From an uncultured Alphaproteobacteria bacterium (GTDB lineage: Bacteria > Pseudomonadota > Alphaproteobacteria > Micavibrionales > Micavibrionaceae), in NCBI GenBank assembly GCA_946481075.1, contig CAMLMC010000005.1, forward strand, positions 1 through 64,000: a stretch of 64,000 nt of DNA. Reading direction: 5' to 3'. The notes under the pieces are model-generated. The model was not told where the DNA came from, ran no database searches, and saw only the letters and a list, made by a program, of their open reading frames with translations. Each line of letters begins with the position of its first letter. Position 1 is the stretch's first letter. This document shows, in pieces, positions 8,330-17,697 of the stretch. The position numbers were made by a program, and so were the translations under genes.

Positions 8330-8466
8330 TTTATTTTTCAAAATACGCGAATATATGTCGTATTGACCTGCCGTAGCGTGTATAGTCTTACTATTCGAGA
8401 TACACGACCTGACTTGCTACTTTGCCTCAAGGCTCTTTCCCAAGACATTTCTGCTTTCGATTTGGT

Positions 8467-8509
8467 CCGCACAATTCCGTGCGGCCCATTGCACGAAAGT
8501 GCGTTTTTT
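8467..8509 (+). promoter_or_regulatory. structured leader of the cold-shock gene, possible attenuator or thermosensor
   Basis: Two adjacent hairpins lie just before the gene: CCGCAC/GTGCGG (8467-8472 with 8479-8484) and GCAC-GAAA-GTGC (8491-8502), the latter followed by six T. The segments can also pair in other ways: GTGC at 8479-8482 with GCAC at 8491-8494, or CGCAC at 8468-8472 with GTGCG at 8499-8503. The ribosome-binding site AAAGGAGG starts directly after the T tract. The arrangement looks like a switch between a terminator-like and an open fold. Confidence 0.5.
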
Positions 8510-8523
8510 AAAAGGAGGCCAAC

Positions 8524-8727
8524 ATGGCACAAGGTACAGTTAAATGGTTCAATTCACAAAAAGGCTTTGGCTTTATCCAGCCCAATGATGGCGGTAACGA
8601 TGTGTTCGTTCATATCAGCGCCGTCGAGAGAGCCGGTCTTAGCATTCCGGCCGAGGGTCAAAAACTTTCCTACGAAATCAATTCAGAGCGCGGCAAAGAC
8701 TCCGCAGTTAATCTGAAAACAGCATAA
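8524..8727 (+). CDS. cold-shock-domain protein (CspA family)
   Basis: A 67-residue single cold-shock domain that binds single-stranded nucleic acid and acts as an RNA chaperone. RNP1 (KGFGFIQP, about 13-20) and RNP2 (DVFVHIS, about 26-32) are intact. A strong AAAGGAGG precedes the ATG and a structured leader stands upstream. It is monocistronic, between tRNA-Phe and a bidirectional terminator. Many csp paralogs exist in alphaproteobacteria, so I give no specific symbol. Confidence 0.96.
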   Translation: MAQGTVKWFNSQKGFGFIQPNDGGNDVFVHISAVERAGLSIPAEGQKLSYEINSERGKDSAVNLKTA

Positions 8728-8730
8728 CAA

Positions 8731-8757
8731 AAGGCGGGGTTCATCCCCGCCTTTTTC
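8731..8757. terminator. bidirectional rho-independent terminator between csp and glpK
   Basis: A nine-pair stem AAGGCGGGG/CCCCGCCTT (8731-8739 with 8745-8753) with a five-base loop is followed by T on the plus strand and by a shorter T tract on the minus strand. It lies directly between the stop codons of two convergent genes. Confidence 0.92.
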
Positions 8758-8761
8758 TTTC

Positions 8762-10246
8762 TCAACCGATTAATGTGTCTATCGCCCTTTTCCATCCATT
8801 ATACAAATTCTGACGATGAGTGGGGAGCATAGAAGGCTTGTAACGCCGCGCGCAGTGCCAACGCTGCGCAATATCATCCAGCCCCTGATAAATACCGGAT
8901 TGAAGGCCCGCAAGATAAGCGGCGCCAAGCGCAGTAGTCTCCGCGACTTGCGGAATTTCAACAGGGCGTTCCAGCATATCGGCCAGAAACTGACAGACAA
9001 AATGATTGGCGACAAGTCCGCCATCGGCGCGAATGACATCGGGGTCATGCCCGCTGTCACCTTTGAACGCCGCCATGAGGTCGAGCGTTTGATAGGCCTG
9101 CGCTTCCAACGCTGCGCGGGTGATATGCGCCATGGTGGTGCCACGGCTAAGACCCGCAATCAATCCTCGTGCATCGGGATTCCAATATGGCGCACCCAGA
9201 CCAGTGAAGGCGGGAACAAAATATACGCCGCCATTACTCTGAACAGATGTGGCAAGCCCTTCGCTTTCACCCGCATCCTTAAAAAACTTCATATTATCGC
9301 GCAGCCATTGAATGGCCGCGCCCGCGACAAAGATCGCGCCCTCTATGGCATAAGTTGTTTCACCATTTAGGCGATAACCGATAGTGGTCAGCAATCTGTT
9401 CTTTGATTGCACAAACTCATCACCAATATTCATGAGGGCGAAACATCCTGTGCCATAGGTCGACTTCACCATATAACGATCAAAACATGCCTGCCCTACC
9501 AGCGCCGCTTGCTGGTCCCCTGCCATGCCGCCAATTGTATAAGATTTACCCAGCAGGGAAACGGACGTCGTTCCGAAATCACAAACGTTGTCGTGCACCT
9601 CCGGCAACAACAATGCCGGAATGTTGAAGATCCTTAAGAGTTCATCATCCCATTTCTGCTCGCGGATATTATAGAGCATGGTGCGCGACGCGTTCGTCGC
9701 ATCGCTGACATGCCGCTTTCCTTCGGTAAGACGCCATAGCAGAAAAGTTTCGATCGTGCCGAAGGCGAGATCACCCGCCTCCGCCGCTGCCCGCGCGCCA
9801 TCGACATTATCCAATATCCACGCAATCTTGGTCGCGGAAAAGTATGGGTCGAGCAAGAGGCCCGTCTTGCGCGAAATCAAATCTTCGCACCCTTCACTTT
9901 TTAATTTCGCGCACAAAGGCGCACCTCGGCGATCCTGCCAGACAATTGCATTGTAAACCGGTTTGCCGTTATGGCGATTCCAGATCACCGTTGTTTCACG
10001 CTGATTGGTAATGCCAACGCTTGCCATGGCCGAGACTTCTATCGGGTAATCCTTTAAAAGCGCTTGGACACACCAAAGCGTATCGTTCCAGATATCTTCG
10101 GGGTTTTGTTCGACAAGGCCGCTGTCGGGTGTGATCAGCTTTAATTCCCGCTGGCGAAGGCCGATAATGTCTCCACCTTCCGAAAACAGAATGGCGCGGG
10201 AACTGGTGGTGCCCTGATCGATCGATAGAATTGTTTTGCCGCTCAT
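8762..10246 (-). CDS. glpK: glycerol kinase
   Basis: Phosphorylates glycerol to sn-glycerol 3-phosphate with ATP in the cytoplasm. The 494-residue FGGY-family protein begins SGKTILSIDQGTTSSRA (phosphate-binding loop), has QDRRG in the N-terminal domain, GGMAGDQQAALVGQ centrally and RADGGLVANHFVCQFLAD near the C-terminus. It follows glpD by two bases, so the pair forms a glycerol-utilisation operon. No glpF transporter or glpR regulator is seen beside it. Confidence 0.97.
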   Translation of the reverse strand: MSGKTILSIDQGTTSSRAILFSEGGDIIGLRQRELKLITPDSGLVEQNPEDIWNDTLWCVQALLKDYPIEVSAMASVGITNQRETTVIWNRHNGKPVYNAIVWQDRRGAPLCAKLKSEGCEDLISRKTGLLLDPYFSATKIAWILDNVDGARAAAEAGDLAFGTIETFLLWRLTEGKRHVSDATNASRTMLYNIREQKWDDELLRIFNIPALLLPEVHDNVCDFGTTSVSLLGKSYTIGGMAGDQQAALVGQACFDRYMVKSTYGTGCFALMNIGDEFVQSKNRLLTTIGYRLNGETTYAIEGAIFVAGAAIQWLRDNMKFFKDAGESEGLATSVQSNGGVYFVPAFTGLGAPYWNPDARGLIAGLSRGTTMAHITRAALEAQAYQTLDLMAAFKGDSGHDPDVIRADGGLVANHFVCQFLADMLERPVEIPQVAETTALGAAYLAGLQSGIYQGLDDIAQRWHCARRYKPSMLPTHRQNLYNGWKRAIDTLIG

Positions 10247-10248
10247 AT

Positions 10249-11775
10249 CTACACCCCCGCCGCTTTCAGATAATCAGGCATTGCGGCCTCCAGCGCCAGA
10301 ATGGTTTTCTTTTCCAAATGAAGCCCCAGCTTTGTCCGCCGCCAAAGAATATCGTCAAGGCTTTTGGCGAATTCATGATTCAAGAGATAAAAAATCTCCT
10401 TTTCGTAAAGGCCGCTGCCGAAATCGCGCCCCATATCGCGTTTATTGTTGATGCCGTCCAGCAGGACATCGATGCGTATTCCATACGCCGCAACGTAACG
10501 CGCAACAACATCAGCAGGCAAGAAACTATACTCCGAAACTTTCTGGGCCATATAGTCCTGATAATTGCGCGGTTTTATATCGCCGCCCGGCAAGTGCGCC
10601 TTCCTCGTCCAACGGCGCAATTTGGCATTCGGGCGAATAGTTTCCATCACCTTGTCAACAACCTGTTCCGAAAGGATACGATAGGTTGTCAGTTTTCCGC
10701 CAAAAACCGACAAAAGCGGGCGCCCCTCAGGCTGTTCCAAATGAAGCCTGTAGTCCCGGGTAATATTCTGCGCTTTGCTGCTCCCGTCATCGACAAGAGC
10801 GCGCACGCCGCTAAAGGTCCAAAGCGCATCCGTTGGGACAATCTGGGCATCGAAAAATCTATTCACAGCATCGCAAAGATACGCTCGCTCCACCTCGCTG
10901 ATCGTCGCAACCGTCGGGTCTCCCTCGAAGGCTTCATCCGTTGTGCCGATCAAGGTATATTTGTCTTGATAGGGAATGGTGAATACGATCCGCTTGTCCG
11001 GCTGTTGCAACAAATAGGCCTGCTCGCCGTCATACAATTTTGGAATGATTAAATGGCTGCCCTTCACAAGCCGTACATTCGGCGTGCCTTCTTTCACAAG
11101 GTTCGAGCTTTCGAGTATGCCACGAACCCACGGGCCTGCGGCATTCACAACCATCCGCGCACTGATCTGGAATTCATCACCGCTTTTTAAATCTTTGAGA
11201 TGCACATACCAATAAGGCGTATCGGTTAGCTTTGACAGTTCCAGACAGGCGGTGCGCGTCAGAATCTCTGCCCCCTTCGCCTTGGCATCGATGGCGTTTA
11301 ACACAACAAGGCGGGCATCGTCGGTCCAGCAATCGTAATAGCGGAAACCGTCTTTATATGAATCTTGTAAAGGCTGTCCGATAAAGGAGTCTTTCAACGA
11401 AACGGCACCGGATAGAGGCATGCGGCGGGACACCCCCCCAATATGATCGTAAAGCCACAGCCCGGCACCGATCATCCATTTCGGGCGCAGCCCTTTCACA
11501 TGCGGCATGACAAAAGCGAGGGGATGGACTAAATGCGGCGCGATGTTCATCAGGACACTGCGCTCCTTCAGGGATTCCCGTACCAGTTTGAAATCGTAAT
11601 GCTCCAGATAACGCAGTCCGCCATGAATCAACTTTGTGCTGGCGGATGATGTCCCCTGCGCAAGGTCCTGCGCCTCAACCATCAACACGGACAGCCCGCG
11701 GCCCGCGGCATCACGGGCAATACCCGCCCCGTTGATTCCACCGCCGATAATGCACAGATCGTAATCCGGTTCCAT
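10249..11775 (-). CDS. glpD: glycerol-3-phosphate dehydrogenase (FAD)
   Basis: Membrane-associated flavoprotein that oxidises glycerol 3-phosphate to dihydroxyacetone phosphate and passes electrons to quinone. The N-terminus carries the FAD dinucleotide fold (IIGGGINGAGIARDAAGRG, about 9-27) followed by QGTSSASTKLIHGGLRYLE, typical of the GlpD/GlpA family. At 508 residues it has full aerobic GlpD length. It is first in the minus-strand operon with glpK. The 68-base upstream region shows no clear operator. Confidence 0.97.
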   Translation of the reverse strand: MEPDYDLCIIGGGINGAGIARDAAGRGLSVLMVEAQDLAQGTSSASTKLIHGGLRYLEHYDFKLVRESLKERSVLMNIAPHLVHPLAFVMPHVKGLRPKWMIGAGLWLYDHIGGVSRRMPLSGAVSLKDSFIGQPLQDSYKDGFRYYDCWTDDARLVVLNAIDAKAKGAEILTRTACLELSKLTDTPYWYVHLKDLKSGDEFQISARMVVNAAGPWVRGILESSNLVKEGTPNVRLVKGSHLIIPKLYDGEQAYLLQQPDKRIVFTIPYQDKYTLIGTTDEAFEGDPTVATISEVERAYLCDAVNRFFDAQIVPTDALWTFSGVRALVDDGSSKAQNITRDYRLHLEQPEGRPLLSVFGGKLTTYRILSEQVVDKVMETIRPNAKLRRWTRKAHLPGGDIKPRNYQDYMAQKVSEYSFLPADVVARYVAAYGIRIDVLLDGINNKRDMGRDFGSGLYEKEIFYLLNHEFAKSLDDILWRRTKLGLHLEKKTILALEAAMPDYLKAAGV

Positions 11776-11843
11776 CGCGCCCCTGTCAGAAAGATACCTA
11801 TATTAGGCTATCTTAATTCTCACAAACCGCAAGCATAGAGGGC

Positions 11844-12260
11844 TTAATTTTCACAGGCTTTCATCCCGTTCACACGGTGCAGGAGCCCGCGAATCCGTGC
11901 CTCCAGCTGTTCCGGTGTGAAGGGCTTGAGAATATACCCCGCCACAGAGGCCTCTTTTGCAAGCGTAACCGATTGCGAGTCCCCACGCCCCGATATGACA
12001 AGAAAAGGGATTCGGCAATCCTCCCCCCGCAAGTCATGTAAAAATTCCATCCCCGATTCGCCAGGCAGGTTCCAGTCACAAAGAATAATATCTACTTTCC
12101 CGAAGGCATAACGGAGAATATGATGCGCGTGTTTGGCGTCTTCCGCTTCGATGATGTTTCGTATCCCCATATCCTGCAAAACTGATTTCATGATCAGACG
12201 CATTTCTTTTTCATCATCGACAATCAGAACGACCAGCTCTTCTAGGCCATCGCCATTCAT
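11844..12260 (-). CDS. single-domain response regulator (CheY-like)
   Basis: A 138-residue receiver with no output domain. The acidic pocket is in VLIVDDE, the phospho-acceptor Asp in IILCDWNLP, the switch Ser in LVISGRG and the conserved Lys in YILKPF. A longer open frame exists, but the ATG at 12260 overlaps the TGA of the upstream hybrid kinase (ATGA), so coupled translation fixes this start. It is probably phosphorylated by, or competes for phosphate from, that kinase. The output is unknown. Confidence 0.9.
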   Translation of the reverse strand: MNGDGLEELVVLIVDDEKEMRLIMKSVLQDMGIRNIIEAEDAKHAHHILRYAFGKVDIILCDWNLPGESGMEFLHDLRGEDCRIPFLVISGRGDSQSVTLAKEASVAGYILKPFTPEQLEARIRGLLHRVNGMKACEN

Positions 12261-14074
12261 TGGTGGCCCCGTTGGCCGACCTGAACGCCGCGTCCTCCAA
12301 CGCCCTTGTGACCGGCCTGTTGCGCCAGTGAGCACAAAAGATGGGTCAGGTTTTCGGCCTGTACCGGCTTTGGCAGAAGGATGGCGTTTCTTGGAATTTT
12401 AACGCGCGCCATATGTTCGCCCGCCGGATAACCCGACATGAAAACCACTTTGGTTTCCGGTCGTACAGCACGGAACAGGGCCGATAGTTTCACGCCGTTC
12501 ATATCCGGCATAACGACATCGGTAATCAAAAAATCAATTGTACCTTTGAACTCCTCTTGCATTGCGAGGGCCTCATTGCCGTTCGAAACAGCAAGCACAA
12601 CCAGCCCCATGTCTGAAAGCATGCTTTTTAAAATCTTGAGCAAATCAGGTTCATCCTCGACCACCAGCGCGGAATATCCGGTAAGGGTCATCCCCGCATC
12701 CATATGTTCCACATCCGTATTATCATTTTCGATGTAAGGCCCCCGTGCGCAGTAAGGCAGCCATACCGTAATCGATGTGCCGGCCCCTTGTTGGGTGACG
12801 ACATCGATTTCCCCGTTCATATCCTTAACGAGGCTATAAACCATCGAAAGCCCCAATCCCGTGCCTTTTCCACGCTCCTTGGTCGTAAAAAACGGATTGA
12901 ACATTTTGGCGCGCACTTCCGGCGGCATTCCCGTTCCGCTGTCGATGACACGCAGGAAAACATTGTCTCCCTTACGTCCCGTTTCAACGATCAGATCCCC
13001 TCCATCAGGCATCGCATCGCGTGAGTTGATACAAAGATTGAGCAATATCTGGCAAACAGGGTCTTGTGGCGCACAGATAAAAAGTCCTGTTTCTATTTTC
13101 ATCATCAGATTGATAGACGCATCGAGAACAGGCCGCAGTAAAGCCTCCTGCGCGCTCACGATCTCACCGAGATCGTTAATTTCCCCTTCGACCTTTTCAT
13201 GATCGCCAAACGTTAGGAGCTGAGAGGTGATGGACGCAGCACGTTGGACAGCTTGGGATATGTGCTCAAGGCAATCATAGGTTTCCTGCGCTTCGCTGGT
13301 GCTTTTCTTACCTATGCGTGCATAGCCATCTATAATCGAAAGAATATTGTTAAAATCATGCGCTACCCCACCCGCCAATTGCCCGAGCGCTTCCAGACGC
13401 TGCGCCTGAAGATAATGGTTCTCCTTGCGCTTCTCCTCACTTGTGTCCTCGATAACGACCAGGCAATAGCGACGGTTCTGACGGTACGGGATGCAATGGA
13501 GGCGAAACCATTCAATCCCTCCATCCCGAACGCGCTCCAGATCGGCATAATGCGGAGCGGACCGGGTGAGCGTGGCACCAAATTCTTCCTGCACACCAAA
13601 GACACGAAAGACATCCTGGGCCCTTTGATGAAGTATTGCGGAGGATTCGGCCCCGATATAACGTCCCGCGGGTTTGTTGGCATAAACGATGACTGGCTCC
13701 TTGCCATCAAGATCCACGGTCAGTATGCCCCATGGCATATTGTCGAGCGCAGCGGACAGTCGTAAAATATGGTCCTGCCCCTTCAACGGACGAAGCATGA
13801 TCATGGCGCCGCCTTCGTAGTGGCGTGTTTCACAACGATACGGGATATTCGCGGCCATGATTTCCATCGGCGCGCCCGGCGCTTCCATCTTCTCCAGCCA
13901 GGCTTTATAGCCCTTTAAATCTTCCGGCAAAGCGGGGCAATATACAGTTTCCAGAAAAGCAGCGGCCGCACGATTATGCGCACAATGGCGTCCATCAGCC
14001 GAGAACACAAAGGTGGCGTCGGGCAAAGCCTCAACCCATGAAAAGGATTCAATCTGCTTTTTCTTGAAATACAT
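12257..14074 (-). CDS. soluble hybrid sensor histidine kinase
   Basis: A 605-residue cytoplasmic kinase without membrane helices. Two PAS-like regions lie at about 10-110 and 125-225. The dimerisation domain holds the phospho-His in [14 protein letters not shown] (about 240). The ATPase core has the N box ([14 protein letters not shown]), [10 protein letters not shown] and [14 protein letters not shown]-terminal receiver (about 475-590) has Asp in [12 protein letters not shown] and Lys in LLPKPV. The GGVAHDFNN variant is shared with CckA and many alphaproteobacterial hybrid kinases, but CckA has membrane helices and this does not. It is coupled to a receiver-only gene downstream. The signal is probably cytoplasmic, judging from the PAS domains. 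Confidence 0.92.
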   Translation of the reverse strand: MYFKKKQIESFSWVEALPDATFVFSADGRHCAHNRAAAAFLETVYCPALPEDLKGYKAWLEKMEAPGAPMEIMAANIPYRCETRHYEGGAMIMLRPLKGQDHILRLSAALDNMPWGILTVDLDGKEPVIVYANKPAGRYIGAESSAILHQRAQDVFRVFGVQEEFGATLTRSAPHYADLERVRDGGIEWFRLHCIPYRQNRRYCLVVIEDTSEEKRKENHYLQAQRLEALGQLAGGVAHDFNNILSIIDGYARIGKKSTSEAQETYDCLEHISQAVQRAASITSQLLTFGDHEKVEGEINDLGEIVSAQEALLRPVLDASINLMMKIETGLFICAPQDPVCQILLNLCINSRDAMPDGGDLIVETGRKGDNVFLRVIDSGTGMPPEVRAKMFNPFFTTKERGKGTGLGLSMVYSLVKDMNGEIDVVTQQGAGTSITVWLPYCARGPYIENDNTDVEHMDAGMTLTGYSALVVEDEPDLLKILKSMLSDMGLVVLAVSNGNEALAMQEEFKGTIDFLITDVVMPDMNGVKLSALFRAVRPETKVVFMSGYPAGEHMARVKIPRNAILLPKPVQAENLTHLLCSLAQQAGHKGVGGRGVQVGQRGHQ

Positions 14075-14205
14075 TGGAATAATTAAATAAATACAACTTA
14101 TGGTTTATATCATATCAAAGCCCTTGAGAAAACGGGATATTTTCTTTGACAAGAAGCGGAAGCCATATGAAACTATAAGTAGTTGATATTCCCGCCTTTC
14201 TTTTC

Positions 14206-16275
14206 ATGACCAAGCGATTTTTGCCACATGCAGCCGTATTGCTGACGCTGTTCCTGACATCAGGAAAAGTGGCATATGCCAATGAAATCTTGGAATCAAC
14301 CTCATTAACCGGCGTTCTCGGCTTAAACACAGTTCCATCCGCGCGCATGGACAAGACCGGAACAGTGCGTGCGGGATTCGGTCATAGCGATCCCTATAAC
14401 CACGCCTTCATTGGTATGCAGGTTGCCAAACCTTTGTATGTGAATTTGCGCCAGAGCATGGAAGTATCCTCTGTCGGGGACAAACCAGGCCGCGTCTATC
14501 CCGGCATGGATTTCAAGCTGCGCCTCACCGAAGAAGACCGCTATATGCCTGAAATTTCCTTTGGTATGGACAGCGCCATAGGTCACAAGCGTCATTCATC
14601 GGAATATTTCGCGCTGTCCAAACGTGTGTATGATTTCGACCTGACCGCTGGGGTCGCGTGGGGACGATTGGGCAGCGCAGGCCATATCAGGAATCCATTT
14701 GCCAGGCTCGGCGGGCACTTCGACAAGTCACGCGATTACACGAACGAGAACGCAGGCGGGCCTTCTGACTGGTTTACGGGCAAGGATATCGGTTTCTTCG
14801 CAGGGGTAGAATATTTCACACCCCTGCCCGGTTTTTCGTTCAAGGCCGATATTGGCGCGGACCGATATCCGGGAGAGGCCACGACCACTGATTATAAGAA
14901 GCCTGCAGCGTGGAGCATTGGATTCAACTACTCCCCCAAAGACTGGATCGATTTCGGCGCGAGCCTGATCGGCGGCGATAAAGTCATGGCACGCCTGACG
15001 CTACAAGACAATTTGTTCGACTGGCGTGGCAAATCGCATAAGGACTCCACAGCGCGCCCGCTCAGTGAAACAGCGACCGAAACCAACCGTGAGAAGGCAA
15101 AAGAGGAAGCGATCGCCGCCGGTATCGCCATGGGCAAGGTGCGTATCAATGCCGGCGATGTCAGCGGGGTCGTTCACATGAATGATTATGAGCCGGCCGC
15201 TATGCAAATCGGCCGCGCTGCACGTCACCTTGCCGCCAATGCAGGGCCTGACATCAAAACGATATCCATCATACCTGTTCGCAACAACATTCGCGGAAAA
15301 GCGATTACATTCAGCCGTATTGATTTGACCAATGCGATTGAAAAGCGTCGCGGAAGCCCGGAAGAAATATGGCAAGATGTATCCTTCCGCGATGACAAAC
15401 GTTCAATCAGTGAAAATCCGTCAGAAAGGAAATTCAAGTTTTACCCCGAATTTTCCTTTAGCCTTGCCGAAGAAGACACCAGCCATCTTTATCGGGCCAG
15501 CCTGGTTGTCGAAGAGCGTAAACAATATAAATGGGGGCTTCTCACCGGCAACGCATTACGCCTTAATATCACGGACAGGCTGTACCAGCTTGATAAAATC
15601 CGTGCCCTTCCAACCGATCCTGTGCGGTCGGATGTCTCGCACTTCGCCCGCAATACGGTGGCGGTTGACCGGTCATTCTTGTCGTGGATGACCACCATCC
15701 GTCCCGATCTTCACTTTGCGGCAACAGCGGGCTATCTCGAAGAAATGTATGCCGGGCTCGGCGGCGAAATTCTCTACCGCCCCTTCGGTTCCCCTTTTGC
15801 CCTCGGCGCGGAGATCTGGCGCACGCATAAACGTGACCCGGACAGTTTCCTGGCGCTAGGATTAAAGGACGAAGAGGCACGATATACAGGCCATCTCAAT
15901 CTTTATTATGATGTCCCAGATACGGACATGACTTTGTTTGCAAAGGTAGGCCGCTTTCTAGGCGGTGATAACGGCTTAAGCACAGGATTGGAAACCACAT
16001 TCGGCCCGGCAAAACTACGCGGCTTTGTGACCGTGACGAATGAGCGTGATCAGGACGCCTTTGGCAAGGACACAAGTTATTACGGCGGGCTGCAACTCGC
16101 GCTACCGCTTGGCAATATCCCCTATGTGCCGCAAGGAAGCGAGGCGCGCGTCAAATTTGCCCCCATGGGCCGCGATGCGGGGCAGGAACTGGATAAACCG
16201 GTTTCTCTCTATGAGATTACTGAACCAATGTCTTACCGCCACCTGGGCCGAAACTGGCAGGAGGTTCTGAATTAG
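14206..16275 (+). CDS. YjbH-family outer-membrane protein
   Basis: A 689-residue protein with a signal peptide ending AYA at about residue 26, then a barrel-like sequence with many Gly/Tyr/Phe-rich strands. The opening TGVLGLNTVPSARM and the later domain (FSRIDLTNAIEKRRGSPEEI) match the YjbH/GfcD family, involved in exopolysaccharide secretion. In enterics yjbH sits in a four-gene yjbEFGH operon; here it stands alone, divergent from the hybrid kinase. Its last 59 bases overlap the convergent dehydrogenase gene. The role is inferred from family only. Confidence 0.85.
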   Translation: MTKRFLPHAAVLLTLFLTSGKVAYANEILESTSLTGVLGLNTVPSARMDKTGTVRAGFGHSDPYNHAFIGMQVAKPLYVNLRQSMEVSSVGDKPGRVYPGMDFKLRLTEEDRYMPEISFGMDSAIGHKRHSSEYFALSKRVYDFDLTAGVAWGRLGSAGHIRNPFARLGGHFDKSRDYTNENAGGPSDWFTGKDIGFFAGVEYFTPLPGFSFKADIGADRYPGEATTTDYKKPAAWSIGFNYSPKDWIDFGASLIGGDKVMARLTLQDNLFDWRGKSHKDSTARPLSETATETNREKAKEEAIAAGIAMGKVRINAGDVSGVVHMNDYEPAAMQIGRAARHLAANAGPDIKTISIIPVRNNIRGKAITFSRIDLTNAIEKRRGSPEEIWQDVSFRDDKRSISENPSERKFKFYPEFSFSLAEEDTSHLYRASLVVEERKQYKWGLLTGNALRLNITDRLYQLDKIRALPTDPVRSDVSHFARNTVAVDRSFLSWMTTIRPDLHFAATAGYLEEMYAGLGGEILYRPFGSPFALGAEIWRTHKRDPDSFLALGLKDEEARYTGHLNLYYDVPDTDMTLFAKVGRFLGGDNGLSTGLETTFGPAKLRGFVTVTNERDQDAFGKDTSYYGGLQLALPLGNIPYVPQGSEARVKFAPMGRDAGQELDKPVSLYEITEPMSYRHLGRNWQEVLN

Positions 16276-17407
16276 GGCTCAGGGGCGTGCCGCCCATGAA
16301 ACGCTCTTCCGCCAGAAGGTCTGCGGCCTCGCCCGTACCGCGGTGGTCGGCGCGCGCGCGGTTCAGAACATCGGTGACGGTATCGCCAATGCGTTCCACA
16401 TGCGCCACCATACTTTCACGGGTAATGTCGAAATCGAGCGGATTGTATCCCGACTTGCGGAAATATTCATATGATACGCAAATGACCCCGCCCGCATTGA
16501 TAACATAGTCCGGCACATAGAGAATATCGCGGTCCATCAACATAATGTCATGGTGCGCTTTTAGAAGTTGGTTGTTAGCGGCGCCCGCAACGATCTGTGC
16601 GTTCATTTTAGGGATGGTGTCATCATTCAGAATTCCGCCCATAGCGCAAGGGGAGAAAACCTCGGCCCCCGTTTCATAAATTTCATCAAGGCCGACCACA
16701 TGGCCCGTGCCAAGTTCTGCGTGGGCCATCTTTAAACGCTGTTCATCGGCATCTGTGTAAAACAATTCGACCCGATCTTGTTTCAGTAACTTGCACAGTT
16801 CAAGCCCCACGGCCCCAACACCCTGCACAGCGACTTTCAGCCCTTGCAAAGTGTTGCCACCGTAGCGATGAAGCACTGCCGCACGCAAACCGCAGTACAC
16901 ACCGAGTGCGGTAAGCGGCGATGGGTTCCCGCCCAGTTCACCAAAGCCCTTACCGCGTAAATATTCGGGCGGCAGGCCAGTGACATGATCTGTTTTTTTC
17001 GCCATCGCCACCATGTCGTCTTCATTGGTGCCGGAATCTTCGGCCGTCACGTATTTCCCGTCAAAGCTTTCAACCGCTTCGCCCATATCTTCCATCAAGT
17101 TTTCGGTTTTGTCGGTACGGAAATTGCCGATGATCACGGATTTCCCGCCACCGAGCGGCAAGCCCGCCATAGCGTTTTTGTACGTCATGCCACGGGAAAG
17201 ACGCAGGACATCGGTAAGCGCCGCGCCCTCATCGGCATAATCGTAAAAACGGCAACCGCCCAGCGCAGGGCCTAGGTTGCTGTTATGGACCGCAACGATC
17301 GCGACTGTTTCTGTATCTTCCCCCAATAGGAACCGGCGCACAGCTTCATGTCCGTCATAGGACGGGTTCGCCTTCAATGTGTCTTCATTAAGATTCGTGA
17401 AAATCAT
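16217..17407 (-). CDS. Glu/Leu/Phe/Val dehydrogenase
   Basis: NAD-dependent amino-acid dehydrogenase that reversibly deaminates a branched-chain or aromatic amino acid. The catalytic-lysine region AGLPLGGGKSVI (about 80-91) and the Rossmann motif VQGVGAVG (about 190) are clear, and the 396-residue length fits with a Pro/Gly-rich tail. LeuDH-like sequence (NSNLGPALGGCRFY) favours leucine, valine or phenylalanine over glutamate; the exact substrate cannot be fixed. AAGGA precedes the ATG. The C-terminal tail codons overlap the convergent yjbH-like gene, and no terminator stands between the two. Confidence 0.93.
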   Translation of the reverse strand: MIFTNLNEDTLKANPSYDGHEAVRRFLLGEDTETVAIVAVHNSNLGPALGGCRFYDYADEGAALTDVLRLSRGMTYKNAMAGLPLGGGKSVIIGNFRTDKTENLMEDMGEAVESFDGKYVTAEDSGTNEDDMVAMAKKTDHVTGLPPEYLRGKGFGELGGNPSPLTALGVYCGLRAAVLHRYGGNTLQGLKVAVQGVGAVGLELCKLLKQDRVELFYTDADEQRLKMAHAELGTGHVVGLDEIYETGAEVFSPCAMGGILNDDTIPKMNAQIVAGAANNQLLKAHHDIMLMDRDILYVPDYVINAGGVICVSYEYFRKSGYNPLDFDITRESMVAHVERIGDTVTDVLNRARADHRGTGEAADLLAEERFMGGTPLSPNSEPPASFGPGGGKTLVQ

Positions 17408-17479
17408 CAGGAGTTCCTTAAGGTGAGTGTTTCATTTTTTGTAAGGATTTCACCGAATGATATCAAGGTCAAATACCGT

Positions 17480-17507
17480 AAAAAAAACGCCCCTTTTTGA
17501 GGGGCGT
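17480..17507 (-). terminator. rho-independent terminator
   Basis: On the minus strand ACGCCCC/GGGGCGT (17487-17493 with 17501-17507) encloses a seven-base loop and is followed by eight T. It ends transcription arriving from rluD or from the intergenic region, 73 bases before the dehydrogenase start codon. Confidence 0.88.
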
Positions 17508-17697
17508 AAAGTCATGGGTACCAGATCGGTTAAGCGTAAAACTTGTGCGTGTTCGTTAATTCCTTCGTCCTCGGCCGTTCTACAATCAGTATCCCCATAC
17601 TGATCAATCTCTATAATTATATTTTACGTAAAATTTTATACATTCCGCAAATTTGAGGCGTCGCCATTAAATAACCCATTGTTATTGCTTGCATATA
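17508..17697 (-). other. intergenic region with hairpin and 22-codon ORF, possible sRNA or small protein
   Basis: Between the rluD stop and the terminator are about 190 AT-rich bases. They contain an eight-base perfect inverted repeat ATCAGTAT/ATACTGAT around a four-base loop (17585-17604) and an open frame at 17598-17530 reading MGILIVERPRTKELTNTHKF and two more residues, with TAA just before the terminator. A -10-like TATAAT precedes it on the minus strand, without a good -35. It could be a 3' UTR of rluD, an independent sRNA or a tiny gene. Confidence 0.3.

Noticed and set aside
10231..11052. 273-codon plus-strand frame opposite glpD
   Set aside because: It is antisense to strongly conserved GlpD sequence, with no start signals of its own.
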